From an uncultured Corynebacterium sp. (GTDB taxonomy: Bacteria; Actinomycetota; Actinomycetes; Mycobacteriales; Mycobacteriaceae): DNA of 25,086 bases. Location: NCBI RefSeq assembly GCF_937999985.1, contig NZ_CALLDG010000194.1, positions 1-25,086 of the forward strand. Direction: 5' to 3'. This document shows, one piece after another, positions 13,849 to 21,801 of this stretch (position 1 is the stretch's first letter; the number at the start of each line of letters is the position of its first letter). The notes under the pieces are model-generated. The model ran no database searches and was not told the DNA's origin. It saw nothing but the letters and a program-made list of their open reading frames with translations. A program made the translations under genes and the position numbers.

Positions 13849-14480
13849 TCGCATCGCTGCGCGGAACTGTGATTGATAAGGGCCTGGACTACGTCATCAT
13901 TGAGTGTGCGGGCGTGGGATACCAGTGCATCGGTACCGCCACCACCATCTCGGAGCTGCCGCGGGGCGAGGAAGTCTTCGTGACGACCGCGATGGTGGTG
14001 CGCGAGGACTCGCAGACGCTGTACGTGTTCAAGGATGCAGACGAAAAGCGCGCCTTCGCCACCCTGCAGTCCGTCTCCGGCGTGGGCGCCCGCCTGGCGT
14101 TAGCGATCCTGTCGGTTATTAGCCCGCAGGAACTCGCCCGAGCGGTATCCAACGGCGACCACAAGACCCTGCAGAAGGCCCCCGGCGTGGGTAAACGCCT
14201 GGCCGAACGCATGGCTGTGGATTTGAAGGGCAAGGTGGCGGATCTGGGAGAGATCGCGGATACCGGTGCTGCGGGCGCGGTTGGTGCGGCCGGCGTTGCA
14301 GGTGACGGCCAGGCCGTGGCGACGGACGTGCGGGAACAGGTCCTCGAGGCGCTCGTGGGGCTCGGGTTTACGGAGTCCAAGGCCGGTACCACCATTGATG
14401 GAGTTCTGGCTCAGTGGTCGGCCCCGCAAGCCCCGGACGCTTCCGGGCTGCTGCGCGCCTCGCTGGCGACAATTAAATAG
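13845..14480 (+). CDS. ruvA: Holliday junction DNA-binding protein RuvA
   Basis: A 211-residue protein starting at ATG 13845 (ATGA overlap with ruvC), with AAGGGGA just upstream. The N-terminal OB fold covers about 1-63, and two helix-hairpin-helix motifs are seen near Val-Ser-Gly-Val-Gly and Pro-Gly-Val-Gly-Lys-Arg. An Ala/Gly-rich flexible linker (about 143-162) leads to domain III, which contacts RuvB. Tetramers hold the junction in square-planar form. An in-frame TTG-type extension into ruvC has no support. Confidence 0.95.
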   Translation: MIASLRGTVIDKGLDYVIIECAGVGYQCIGTATTISELPRGEEVFVTTAMVVREDSQTLYVFKDADEKRAFATLQSVSGVGARLALAILSVISPQELARAVSNGDHKTLQKAPGVGKRLAERMAVDLKGKVADLGEIADTGAAGAVGAAGVAGDGQAVATDVREQVLEALVGLGFTESKAGTTIDGVLAQWSAPQAPDASGLLRASLATIK

Positions 14481-14530
14481 GCACAGGGACGCGCAAGTAC
14501 GCTGCTGAAGAATAGGGGAAACTAGAGACC

Positions 14531-15622
14531 ATGAGCGACACCGAGCGCACAGAGTTTGAACTTCCACCGGGCGTGGGGCCGGGCGCCGCACCCGGCGGCC
14601 AAGGCTTCTCCCAGAACGCGGACCTGGACCCGCAGCAATCCGCCGGGGAATCGGACGTTGATACTTCGCTGCGCCCCAAGTCACTGGATGAGTTCATCGG
14701 TCAGCCGAAGGTGCGCACGCAGCTGGACCTGGTGTTGGGCGGTGCGCGGTCTCGCGGAGTAGCCCCTGACCACGTACTGTTGGCCGGCCCGCCCGGCCTG
14801 GGCAAGACCACCATGGCGATGATCATCGCCCAGGAACTCGGCAGCTCCCTGCGCATGACCTCCGGCCCCGCCCTCGAGCGCGCGGGCGATCTGGCCGCCA
14901 TGCTCTCCAACCTCATGGAGGGCGACGTACTGTTTATCGACGAGATCCACCGCATGGCACGCCCCGCCGAGGAGATGCTTTACATGGCGATGGAGGATTT
15001 CCGCATCGACGTCATCGTCGGCAAGGGCCCCGGCGCCACCTCCATCCCCATCGAAATCGCCCCATTTACTCTGGTGGGCGCCACCACCCGCGCGGGCATG
15101 CTCACCGGCCCGCTGCGCGACCGCTTTGGCTTCACCGCCCAGATGGAGTTCTATGAGACTGCGGACCTGACCCGGGTTGTCACGCGCGCTGCGGGCATCT
15201 TGGGAGTTGAGATTACTGGTGACGCCGCAGCGGAGATTGCATCCCGTTCCCGCGGAACCCCGCGTATCGCCAACCGACTGCTGCGCCGAGTGCGCGACTT
15301 CGCGGATGTGAATGCCGACGGAAAGATCACCGTCGAGGTGGCGCGTGCCGCGCTGCTGGTCTTCGACGTGGACGAATCTGGGCTGGATCGGCTCGACCGG
15401 GCAGTCATCGAAGCCTTGGTGAAAGGCCACGGCGGTGGACCTGTGGGCGTCAATACCCTTGCGCTAGCGGTAGGTGAAGAACCGTCAACGGTCGAGGAAG
15501 TGTGCGAGCCCTACCTCGTGCGCGCCGGAATGGTGAGCCGCACCCCGCGAGGGCGCGTGGCGACCGCGGCGGCGTGGCGGCACATCGGGCTGGAACCGCC
15601 GGAGGGCACAATCGGGCTATAA
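14531..15622 (+). CDS. ruvB: Holliday junction ATP-dependent helicase RuvB
   Basis: A 363-residue AAA+ motor that drives branch migration with RuvA. Walker A is at 86-93 (Gly-Pro-Pro-Gly-Leu-Gly-Lys-Thr), Walker B at 137-140 (Asp-Glu-Ile-His), and the sensor 1 Gly-Ala-Thr-Thr-Arg follows. A winged-helix domain closes the protein. The first 45 residues are a Gly/Pro/Gln-rich extension typical of actinobacterial RuvB. It starts at ATG 14531 with AGGGGAA at 14514-14520, 50 bp after ruvA, in the same operon. Confidence 0.97.
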   Translation: MSDTERTEFELPPGVGPGAAPGGQGFSQNADLDPQQSAGESDVDTSLRPKSLDEFIGQPKVRTQLDLVLGGARSRGVAPDHVLLAGPPGLGKTTMAMIIAQELGSSLRMTSGPALERAGDLAAMLSNLMEGDVLFIDEIHRMARPAEEMLYMAMEDFRIDVIVGKGPGATSIPIEIAPFTLVGATTRAGMLTGPLRDRFGFTAQMEFYETADLTRVVTRAAGILGVEITGDAAAEIASRSRGTPRIANRLLRRVRDFADVNADGKITVEVARAALLVFDVDESGLDRLDRAVIEALVKGHGGGPVGVNTLALAVGEEPSTVEEVCEPYLVRAGMVSRTPRGRVATAAAWRHIGLEPPEGTIGL

Positions 15623-15667
15623 CGGGGCAAAGGGGATGCGCGGAGGGCATGTGGCAAAATTGTCACT

Positions 15668-15982
15668 ATGCCAATTGACATTATTCTCATCGTCCTTGTC
15701 CTACTTGTGTTCGTCGGCTTGCCGCTGATCCAGATCCGCAAGCAAAACAAGCGGGTTCAGGAGATCCGGCAGTTTCAGGATCAGCTGGGTCCAGGCATGG
15801 TCGTGAAGACGACCTCCGGCATCCACGGTCGTGTGGTCCACGTGGGGGATACGACCATCGACCTGGAGATTGCACAGGGTGTTGTGACCACCTGGGAGAA
15901 GGTTTCCATCCTGGAGACCGTCGACTCTGTGGAGCCGGGCTCGCAGCAAGAGACGCAGCTGACCGAAGAAAAAGAAGACTAA
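15668..15982 (+). CDS. yajC: Sec translocon accessory subunit YajC
   Basis: A 104-residue single-pass membrane protein with its helix at about 3-22 and a cytoplasmic YajC domain with Gly-Met-Val-Val-Lys-Thr-Thr-Ser-Gly at 43-51. It joins SecDF in the holotranslocon. The acidic tail (Glu, Gln, Asp) is disordered. GGAGG upstream is 21 bases away, too far to act, and a weak -10-like CAAAAT at 15655-15660 would put the RNA start at about the ATG, so translation may be leaderless. It precedes secD by 113 bp. Confidence 0.93.
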   Translation: MPIDIILIVLVLLVFVGLPLIQIRKQNKRVQEIRQFQDQLGPGMVVKTTSGIHGRVVHVGDTTIDLEIAQGVVTTWEKVSILETVDSVEPGSQQETQLTEEKED

Positions 15983-15988
15983 CTAGCT

Positions 15989-16014
15989 GGTTCGGTATTC
16001 CGTTTGTCCGAACC
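15989..16014 (+). repeat. Hairpin between yajC and secD
   Basis: GGTTCGG (15989-15995) pairs with CCGAACC (16008-16014) around a 12-base loop. No T run follows directly, so it is not a clear terminator. It may slow read-through from yajC or stabilise the yajC 3' end. Confidence 0.4.
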
Positions 16015-16035
16015 CAGGCGTTAGTATCACGGGGT

Positions 16036-16041
16036 TAGATT
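16036..16041 (+). promoter_or_regulatory. Possible -10 element for secD
   Basis: TAGATT, followed by a T run, fits the corynebacterial -10 pattern and would start RNA near 16048, about 48 bases before the secD GTG. A second candidate TAGTAT lies at 16022-16027. No -35 box is evident. Confidence 0.25.
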
Positions 16042-16095
16042 TTTTAGTACACCGGTCGCGCGTGTTCGCGGCTGGATTGCAGGAGACTTAAAGCG

Positions 16096-18003
16096 GTGGC
16101 AAAGAAGAAAAAGAGAACTGCTGCACAGGGCGGCTTCGCGTGGCCGAAGCGGGCGCTCGCCGCATTCGTGGTGGTCGTCCTCATCGTGCTGGGCTTGATC
16201 ATGTTTACGGGCAACAAGTCCTTCGAGCCAAAGTTGGGCATCGACCTGCAAGGCGGTACCCGAGTGACGTTGGTTCCGCAGGGGGATACGCCCACGCCGG
16301 ATCAGCTGAGCCAGGCGCGCACGATTCTGGAAAACCGCGTGAACGGCATGGGCGTTTCCGGTGCTTCCGTGGTGACGGATGGCAACAACCTGGTCATTAC
16401 GGTTCCCGGATCGGACGCGGGCGAGGCGCGCTCGCTCGGCAAGACCTCGCAGCTGCTGTTCCGCCCCGAATCGCAGCCGGGGCAGCCCACCAAGGACTTC
16501 CCCCAGGCCTTGAAGAAGATGGCGAACCGTTGGGTAGAGAACGGAATTATCACCCCAGATTTCGCCAACGAGCGCCTTGGGCAAATGGTTAAGGCATTCC
16601 CACAGCTCGGCCTGGAGGATGCGCCGAAGGAGCTGAAGGTCTCCGCCAAGCCACCGGCGGAGCCAAAGGATTCTGTCGAGGAGCAGGAACGCCGCGACAA
16701 GCAGGTCGAGGTGCTGAAGGCAGACCGCCAGAGCATGGACGGAAACAAGCAGCAGGCAGCCGGTGCACTGCTGGACTGTGAAGCTAACGATCCCATGGCA
16801 GGATCCGACGATGCGGACAAGCCGTTGGTCACCTGTAGCGACCAGGGTCCCATGGTTCTGGGCCCGGCGCCGCTGCTGAAGGGCGAGACCGACGAGAAGA
16901 ACGGCGAGCGCCTGACCGGAGAGATGATCGACACGAACTCGCAGATCACCGGCGGCCTGCAGCCGAACTCGGCGCAGATGGCCATCACCTTCAAGTTCAA
17001 GACCGGCGAGCAGACCCCGGGTGGCGAGACCTGGTACGCACTAGGCCAAGAGATGATGGGCAAGCGAGTGGCCATCACCCTGGACTCCAAGGTCATTTCC
17101 GCGCCTGAGATCCAGTCGCCGACGCCCCCGGGCGAGGTCTCCCAGATCACGGGTAGTTTCTCCGAAAAGGAGGCCCAGGACCTGGCTAACAACCTGCGCT
17201 ATGGCGCGCTGCCGCTGAGCTTCGTCGGTGAGAACGGCGAGCCGGGCGGTACCACCACGACAATCTCCCCGTCGCTGGGTGCGGCTTCCCTGAAGGCCGG
17301 CGTCATTGCCGGTCTGGTGGGCCTGGTTCTGGTAGGCCTTTACGCACTGGCCTACTACCGCGGTTTGGGTGTTGTGGCCATCGTGTCCCTCGTCGCGGCG
17401 TTCGCCCTGGTGTACGGATTCATTGTTCTGCTGGGGCGTTGGATCGGCTACAGCCTGGATCTGGCGGGCATCGCCGGCCTGATTATCGGCCTTGGCACCA
17501 CGGCCGACTCCTTCGTGATCTACTTCGAGAGGATCAAGGACGAGATCAAGAATGGTGCTACGTTCCGCTCCGCAGTGCCACGCGCCTGGCAGCGGGCTCG
17601 CAGCACGATCGTAACGGGTAACATCGTCTCCTTAATCGCCGCTGTGATCCTTTACTTCCTGGCTGTCGGCGACGTCAAGGGCTTCGCGTTCACCTTGGGT
17701 CTGACGACCGTGTTCGACCTGGTGGTGGCGTTCCTGCTGACCGCCCCGCTGCTGATCCTGATGTCCCGCCGACCACACTTCGCCTCGCCGAAGCTCAACG
17801 GCCTGGGCGCAGCCTACCGCGTTGCGGAGCGCAAGTACGGGCGGAAGCCCCACGAGCACGCTGTGCGGGCTAAGTCGGCCCAGAAGGCCGACAAGGCCAG
17901 CAAGCCAGAGAAGGCCGACAAGGCTGAAGACCCGGATGATGCGCAAGACAAGGCGTCCACAAAGGCAGATACCCCGGCCACCGACGACAAGGAGGGGAAG
18001 TAA
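16096..18003 (+). CDS. secD: Protein translocase subunit SecD
   Basis: A 635-residue membrane protein that, with SecF, uses proton motive force to help pull exported proteins across the membrane. It has a first membrane helix at about 20-37, the Gly-Ile-Asp-Leu-Gln-Gly-Gly-Thr-Arg motif at 48-56, a large external domain with a Lys/Glu-rich charged insert near 180-225, and five more helices between about 395 and 560 with the conserved Gly-Leu-Gly-Thr-Thr-Ala-Asp-Ser segment. The last 45 residues are Lys/Ala/Asp-rich with repeated Lys-Ala-Asp-Lys-Ala units. It starts at GTG 16096 with AGGAG at 16081-16085 and is followed directly by secF. Confidence 0.95.
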   Translation: MAKKKKRTAAQGGFAWPKRALAAFVVVVLIVLGLIMFTGNKSFEPKLGIDLQGGTRVTLVPQGDTPTPDQLSQARTILENRVNGMGVSGASVVTDGNNLVITVPGSDAGEARSLGKTSQLLFRPESQPGQPTKDFPQALKKMANRWVENGIITPDFANERLGQMVKAFPQLGLEDAPKELKVSAKPPAEPKDSVEEQERRDKQVEVLKADRQSMDGNKQQAAGALLDCEANDPMAGSDDADKPLVTCSDQGPMVLGPAPLLKGETDEKNGERLTGEMIDTNSQITGGLQPNSAQMAITFKFKTGEQTPGGETWYALGQEMMGKRVAITLDSKVISAPEIQSPTPPGEVSQITGSFSEKEAQDLANNLRYGALPLSFVGENGEPGGTTTTISPSLGAASLKAGVIAGLVGLVLVGLYALAYYRGLGVVAIVSLVAAFALVYGFIVLLGRWIGYSLDLAGIAGLIIGLGTTADSFVIYFERIKDEIKNGATFRSAVPRAWQRARSTIVTGNIVSLIAAVILYFLAVGDVKGFAFTLGLTTVFDLVVAFLLTAPLLILMSRRPHFASPKLNGLGAAYRVAERKYGRKPHEHAVRAKSAQKADKASKPEKADKAEDPDDAQDKASTKADTPATDDKEGK

Positions 18004-19321
18004 ATGAGTAACCCCGAAACCCTAAGCGCGAAGGAGTCCGAGGCCGTGGAGTCTAACGAACTTTCGGCGGCCGAAGCCACCCCGGTCGACGCGCCCGATA
18101 CCGAGGCGGCGGGCTTCTTCGAGAAGCTTTACAACGGCAACGGCGGCTTCCGCATTGTGCAGAACCGCGGTCGCCTTTATGGCATCCTCGTCGCGGTGGT
18201 AGTGGCTTGTCTGCTGTCCATCCTGGTGCGCGGCTTCTCGCTGGGCATCGACTTTGAGGGCGGCACTCGTATGACCATGCCGCCGGCAGGCGGAGCCACC
18301 GAATCTAGCGTTTCCGAGGTCTTTGAGGAAGCCACCGGCATCGCAGTCCACCCAGACTGTCGGTAGCGGCGATGCCGAATCCATCGAAATCAACTCCGAG
18401 CGCCTGAGCGAGGAGCAGATCCGCGAGGCCCGTTCGGCGCTGTTCAACGAGTATCACCCGAAGAATAACGTCGGCGAAGTCACTCAGGATGCGATCAGCG
18501 ACTCCACAGTCTCCGAATCGTGGGGTAGCAGCATCACCAAGAAGATGCTCATCGCCCTGGGCGTATTCCTGCTGGCGGTGTTCCTCTACATCGCGATCCG
18601 CATGGAGCGCGACATGGCCGCCGCGGCCATTATTTGTCTGTTGATCGACCTCACCGTCGTTTCCGGTATTTACGCGCTGATTGGCTTCGAGGTTTCGCCG
18701 GCGACCGTGATCGGCCTGCTCACGATTCTGGCTTACTCGCTCTACGACACGGTCGTGGTGTTCGACAAGGTGCAGGAAAACACGTCCGGCCTGTTTGGTT
18801 CCACACGCGCTACCTACGCCGAGGAAACGAACTTGGCCATTAACCAGACGATCATGCGCTCGATCAACACCTCCATCTTCTCCCTGGTGCCGATCGCCTC
18901 GCTGCTGATCGTTGCCGTGGGCATCATGGGTGTGGGCACGCTGAAGGACCTGGCGCTTGTGCAGTTCATCGGCGTGATCGCCGGTACGTTTAGCTCCATC
19001 TTCTTTGCCGCACCGCTGCTTGTGACGTTCAAGATGCGCCAGCAGAAGTACAAGCAGCACGAGGCCCGAGTAGAGCGTGCCCGTTCCCTCGCCGCGTCGC
19101 AGGAGAGTTCTTCTGATGAGGACGCCGCAGTGGAGACCGCCGAAGATGCCAACGAAAAGGTAGGAGGTTCCGCCGCAGACGCGGATGCAGGTGCGGAGAG
19201 GAAGGCCGGAAAGCGCAGCGTATCCAGCCCGAATGCCCGCCTGGCAGACGATTCTACGGAGGACTTCAAGCGCGAGACCCACAACGAAGACGCCGGAAGG
19301 TCCTGGCGCCCGGGCATGTAG
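18004..19321 (+). pseudogene. secF: Protein translocase subunit SecF, frameshifted
   Basis: The reading frame opens at ATG 18004, directly after the secD stop, and ends at TAG 18364-18366 after 120 residues. That part holds the first membrane helix (about 61-77) and the Gly-Ile-Asp-Phe-Glu-Gly-Gly-Thr motif. The rest of SecF, including the Gly-Ser-Gly-Asp segment and helices 2-6, continues one base ahead and stays open to 19321. The frames switch near 18345-18354. Removing one C from CCC at 18351-18353 joins them into one protein of about 438 residues, with His-Gln-Thr-Val-Gly at the joint. This could be a real one-base insertion or a sequencing error. A TTG at 18323 could start the second part, but with a poor ribosome site. 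The acidic and basic C-terminal tail after the last helix (about 95 residues) is low complexity. Confidence 0.88.
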
Positions 19322-19379
19322 CCCGGAGAGGCCCGCAGGTTCTTTTCGTGTAGATGTGTTGGAGGAAGGAAGGCGACCA

Positions 19380-21080
19380 GTGATCCGCAAGCAGGATGCA
19401 GTACGGTCCACCGCAGCCTTGGCGCTATCCGCAGCCCTGGCTGCAGCCGGTCTGGCCGGTTGTTCGGAGGATTCCCCACTGAGTAGCACGCCGGAGCAGT
19501 TCGGATACGTGCTGACCAGCGACCTGGTGACCTCCAACGCGGGCACAGCGGTGGGCGTGGCGACGGATGCCGCGAAAATTTCCGCCCGACTCTACCCGGG
19601 AGCCTTCATTGCCGGGCCACGCGGACAGAACCTGCCGAATGGCGACTTGGTGACGGCCAAGCCAGCGCCCGGGAATCCTCGACAGGTGGACTACACCATT
19701 AACGAGAACGCCACCTACTCGGATTCAAAGCCCGTGGTGTGCGATGACTTTTTGCTGAGCTTCCAGGCCAGCTCCCGCCCGGACCTCTTCGGCGCCGACA
19801 TGCCGCTGTTTGGCCAGGTGGAGAACATCGACTGCGCAGCGGGCGCCAAGCAGTTCAGTGTTCACTTCGCCGACAAGCGCGGTGAACGCTACCGCGAGCT
19901 ATTCGGGCCTGGCACGGTGCTGCCCTCCCACACTGTGGCGGAGAAGGCCGGGGTGGAAGATGTCGTGTCCGCCATCGACGGCATGGACGAACAAACGCTG
20001 ACGGATCTGGGTAGGGCCTGGCAGGATGTGTTCACCTTCGCCAAGACTGATCCTTCCCAGGTGCCGACTTCCGGGCCGTACAAGATTGCTGCCCGAAAGG
20101 AAGATGGCTCGCTGAAGCTGGAGAAGAATCCTGAATGGAGCGGGGTTGAGCCGGCCCAATCCCCGGTGTACCTCTGGCCACAGGGGGCGGACGTTAAGAA
20201 GCTGGGGGAGCACAACCAGCTTTCCGTGGTGGATACCAATCGCGGTGCCGGAGAGACTCCTGGCAAAGTGGCTAAGGACCTGGGGTTGAACAGCGACGAG
20301 TTCCGCGTGGTTGAGAACAACTCTGAGCGCGTGGATACCTTGCGTGTCTCCGACCTTGGCCTGCTGCAGAATCCCGACTCCCGCAAGGCTCTGAATGCTT
20401 GCATCGACCGGGAGGCGATCGCCAAGGCCGTGGAGGAGGAGACCGGAGCGGCCGTCCAGCCGACCGGCCTGCGAGTGGTTGGCTCCGAGCACCCGCTGCG
20501 CGGCTACCTGGACGACATCAACGATCGGAATACCAAGGTCAATGTCGATGAGGCCCGATCGCAGTTGAACGGGATGACTATCCGCGTGGGCTTCCTGGAT
20601 TCCGTGCCGCGGTATAAGAAGATTGTTGACGCCCTTAAGTCCCAGTGCGCGGAGGCGGGAGTAAGTATCGAGGCCGTGCCTCGCAGCGCTGAAGACTACG
20701 GACTCCTGGGTGTGGATTACGACGTAGCCCTCGACACCCGTTCGGCCAACGGCCGAAACTCGGCGGTGAACTCCACACAGGCCTCTAGTATCAAGGAGAT
20801 CCGGGGTGCGGAGACTGCTTTGGCCGACGACGCCATGACTTTACCGCTGGTGACCGAGCCGCGCACTATCCTGGCGGAGGTTCATGCAGCTAATGTGCTG
20901 GATAGTTCCTCGGATACGGGGGTGAGCTGGAACATGGATCGCTGGGTGGAGTCCGACGAGCCTGTGGCGACCGGCCGTGCCTCCGACGAAGGCAACGACG
21001 GGGCGGAGGGAACCGAGGCTAGTGAGTCCCCTGTAGTTCCTGAAGATGATGAGCCCCAAAAGGATGACACCCAGAACTAG
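19380..21080 (+). CDS. Family 5 solute-binding lipoprotein (peptide-type ABC transporter component)
   Basis: A 566-residue lipoprotein starting at GTG 19380 with GGAAGG just upstream. Signal peptide and lipobox end in Leu-Ala-Gly-Cys28. The mature part follows the SBP_bac_5 pattern: an Asn-Glu-Asn-Ala-Thr-Tyr-Ser-Asp-Ser segment and Asp-Asp-Phe-Leu-Leu-Ser-Phe, an 'SGPYK' strand, then an Asn-Pro-Glu-Trp loop, and a Ser-Arg-Lys-Ala-Leu-Asn-Ala helix start. The C-terminal 45 residues are acidic and low complexity. No permease or ATPase gene is adjacent, so it may be an orphan binding protein. In C. glutamicum the gene here was named dciAE (from memory), and the order secD-secF-this gene-apt-rel is conserved. 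Ligand unknown. Confidence 0.82.
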   Translation: MIRKQDAVRSTAALALSAALAAAGLAGCSEDSPLSSTPEQFGYVLTSDLVTSNAGTAVGVATDAAKISARLYPGAFIAGPRGQNLPNGDLVTAKPAPGNPRQVDYTINENATYSDSKPVVCDDFLLSFQASSRPDLFGADMPLFGQVENIDCAAGAKQFSVHFADKRGERYRELFGPGTVLPSHTVAEKAGVEDVVSAIDGMDEQTLTDLGRAWQDVFTFAKTDPSQVPTSGPYKIAARKEDGSLKLEKNPEWSGVEPAQSPVYLWPQGADVKKLGEHNQLSVVDTNRGAGETPGKVAKDLGLNSDEFRVVENNSERVDTLRVSDLGLLQNPDSRKALNACIDREAIAKAVEEETGAAVQPTGLRVVGSEHPLRGYLDDINDRNTKVNVDEARSQLNGMTIRVGFLDSVPRYKKIVDALKSQCAEAGVSIEAVPRSAEDYGLLGVDYDVALDTRSANGRNSAVNSTQASSIKEIRGAETALADDAMTLPLVTEPRTILAEVHAANVLDSSSDTGVSWNMDRWVESDEPVATGRASDEGNDGAEGTEASESPVVPEDDEPQKDDTQN

Positions 21081-21128
21081 GGCTGATCGCACAATTGCAG
21101 CCACCAAAAGAGAAAGTGACCTAAGAGC

Positions 21129-21728
21129 TTGACTTCCGACGACCACGCCGACCACGCCGACCACGCCGACAAAGACAGCAATCCCCAGCGCGCACAGACC
21201 GCGGCAAGCGCGCTGCGCCGAAGCATCCGGGTTGTCCCGGACTTTCCCTCACGCGGCATCGTTTTCGAAGACCTCACCCCCGTGCTGGCAGACCCGCACT
21301 CCTTCAAGCTTTTAGTGCAGGATCTAGCGGCGCATTGCCGCAATTTCGATATTGATCTGATTGGCGGGTTGGATGCCCGTGGCTTCCTGCTGGGAAGCGC
21401 CGTCGCCTACGAGCTGGGTGTGGGCATCCTGGCAGTTCGAAAAGGCGGCAAACTGCCGCCTCCTGTCCACCATGTGGACTACGCTTTGGAGTACGGCACG
21501 GCCTCACTAGAGATCCCGGCTGACAACGCGATCCCGCTGCAGGGCAAGAACGTCTTCCTCATCGACGACGTGCTAGCCACCGGCGGTACGCTCGCTGCCT
21601 CGCGCGAGCTGCTGGAAAACGCCGGGGCGAAGGTCTGCGGACTCGGCGTGGTGCTCGAAGTATCCGCGTTGGACGGTCGCGATCGTCTGAAGGATCTTCC
21701 GCTCTACGTGGTCGACCAGGCCGTCTGA
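21129..21728 (+). CDS. apt: Adenine phosphoribosyltransferase
   Basis: A 199-residue enzyme that converts adenine and PRPP to AMP. The PRPP-binding motif is at 142-154 (Val-Phe-Leu-Ile-Asp-Asp-Val-Leu-Ala-Thr-Gly-Gly-Thr), and Pro-Asp-Phe-Pro-x-x-Gly-Ile at 37-44 is typical of the family. The only usable start upstream of the conserved core is TTG 21129, because an in-frame stop lies at 21117. The N-terminal region has three copies of Asp-His-Ala from a 9-bp DNA repeat. The ribosome site (AGAAAG at 21111-21116) is weak. It precedes rel by 73 bp, linking adenine salvage with nucleotide signalling. Confidence 0.93.
   Translation: MTSDDHADHADHADKDSNPQRAQTAASALRRSIRVVPDFPSRGIVFEDLTPVLADPHSFKLLVQDLAAHCRNFDIDLIGGLDARGFLLGSAVAYELGVGILAVRKGGKLPPPVHHVDYALEYGTASLEIPADNAIPLQGKNVFLIDDVLATGGTLAASRELLENAGAKVCGLGVVLEVSALDGRDRLKDLPLYVVDQAV
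21141..21170 (+). repeat. 9-bp tandem repeat within the apt N-terminus
   Basis: GACCACGCC occurs three times in a row (21141-21167), plus GAC at 21168-21170. It codes for Asp-His-Ala repeats. The repeat number is likely to vary by slippage without breaking the frame. Confidence 0.85.
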
Positions 21729-21801
21729 TACCCCCAGGGGTCATTGGCGCAGGTGGCGTCAATAAAAAGAAGAGAAGAAACAGGCAGGACTTGAAGCGGC
21801 T

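Noticed and set aside
18340..18366. Programmed +1 frameshift in secF
   Set aside because: The zero-frame codons at the switch (CAC CCA GAC) are not a known slippery sequence, no stop codon sits in the shift site, and no stimulator was seen. An indel or a sequence error is simpler.
21141..21170. The GACCACGCC repeat as a regulatory site array
   Set aside because: It lies within the apt reading frame and keeps the frame, so it is best read as coding repeat.
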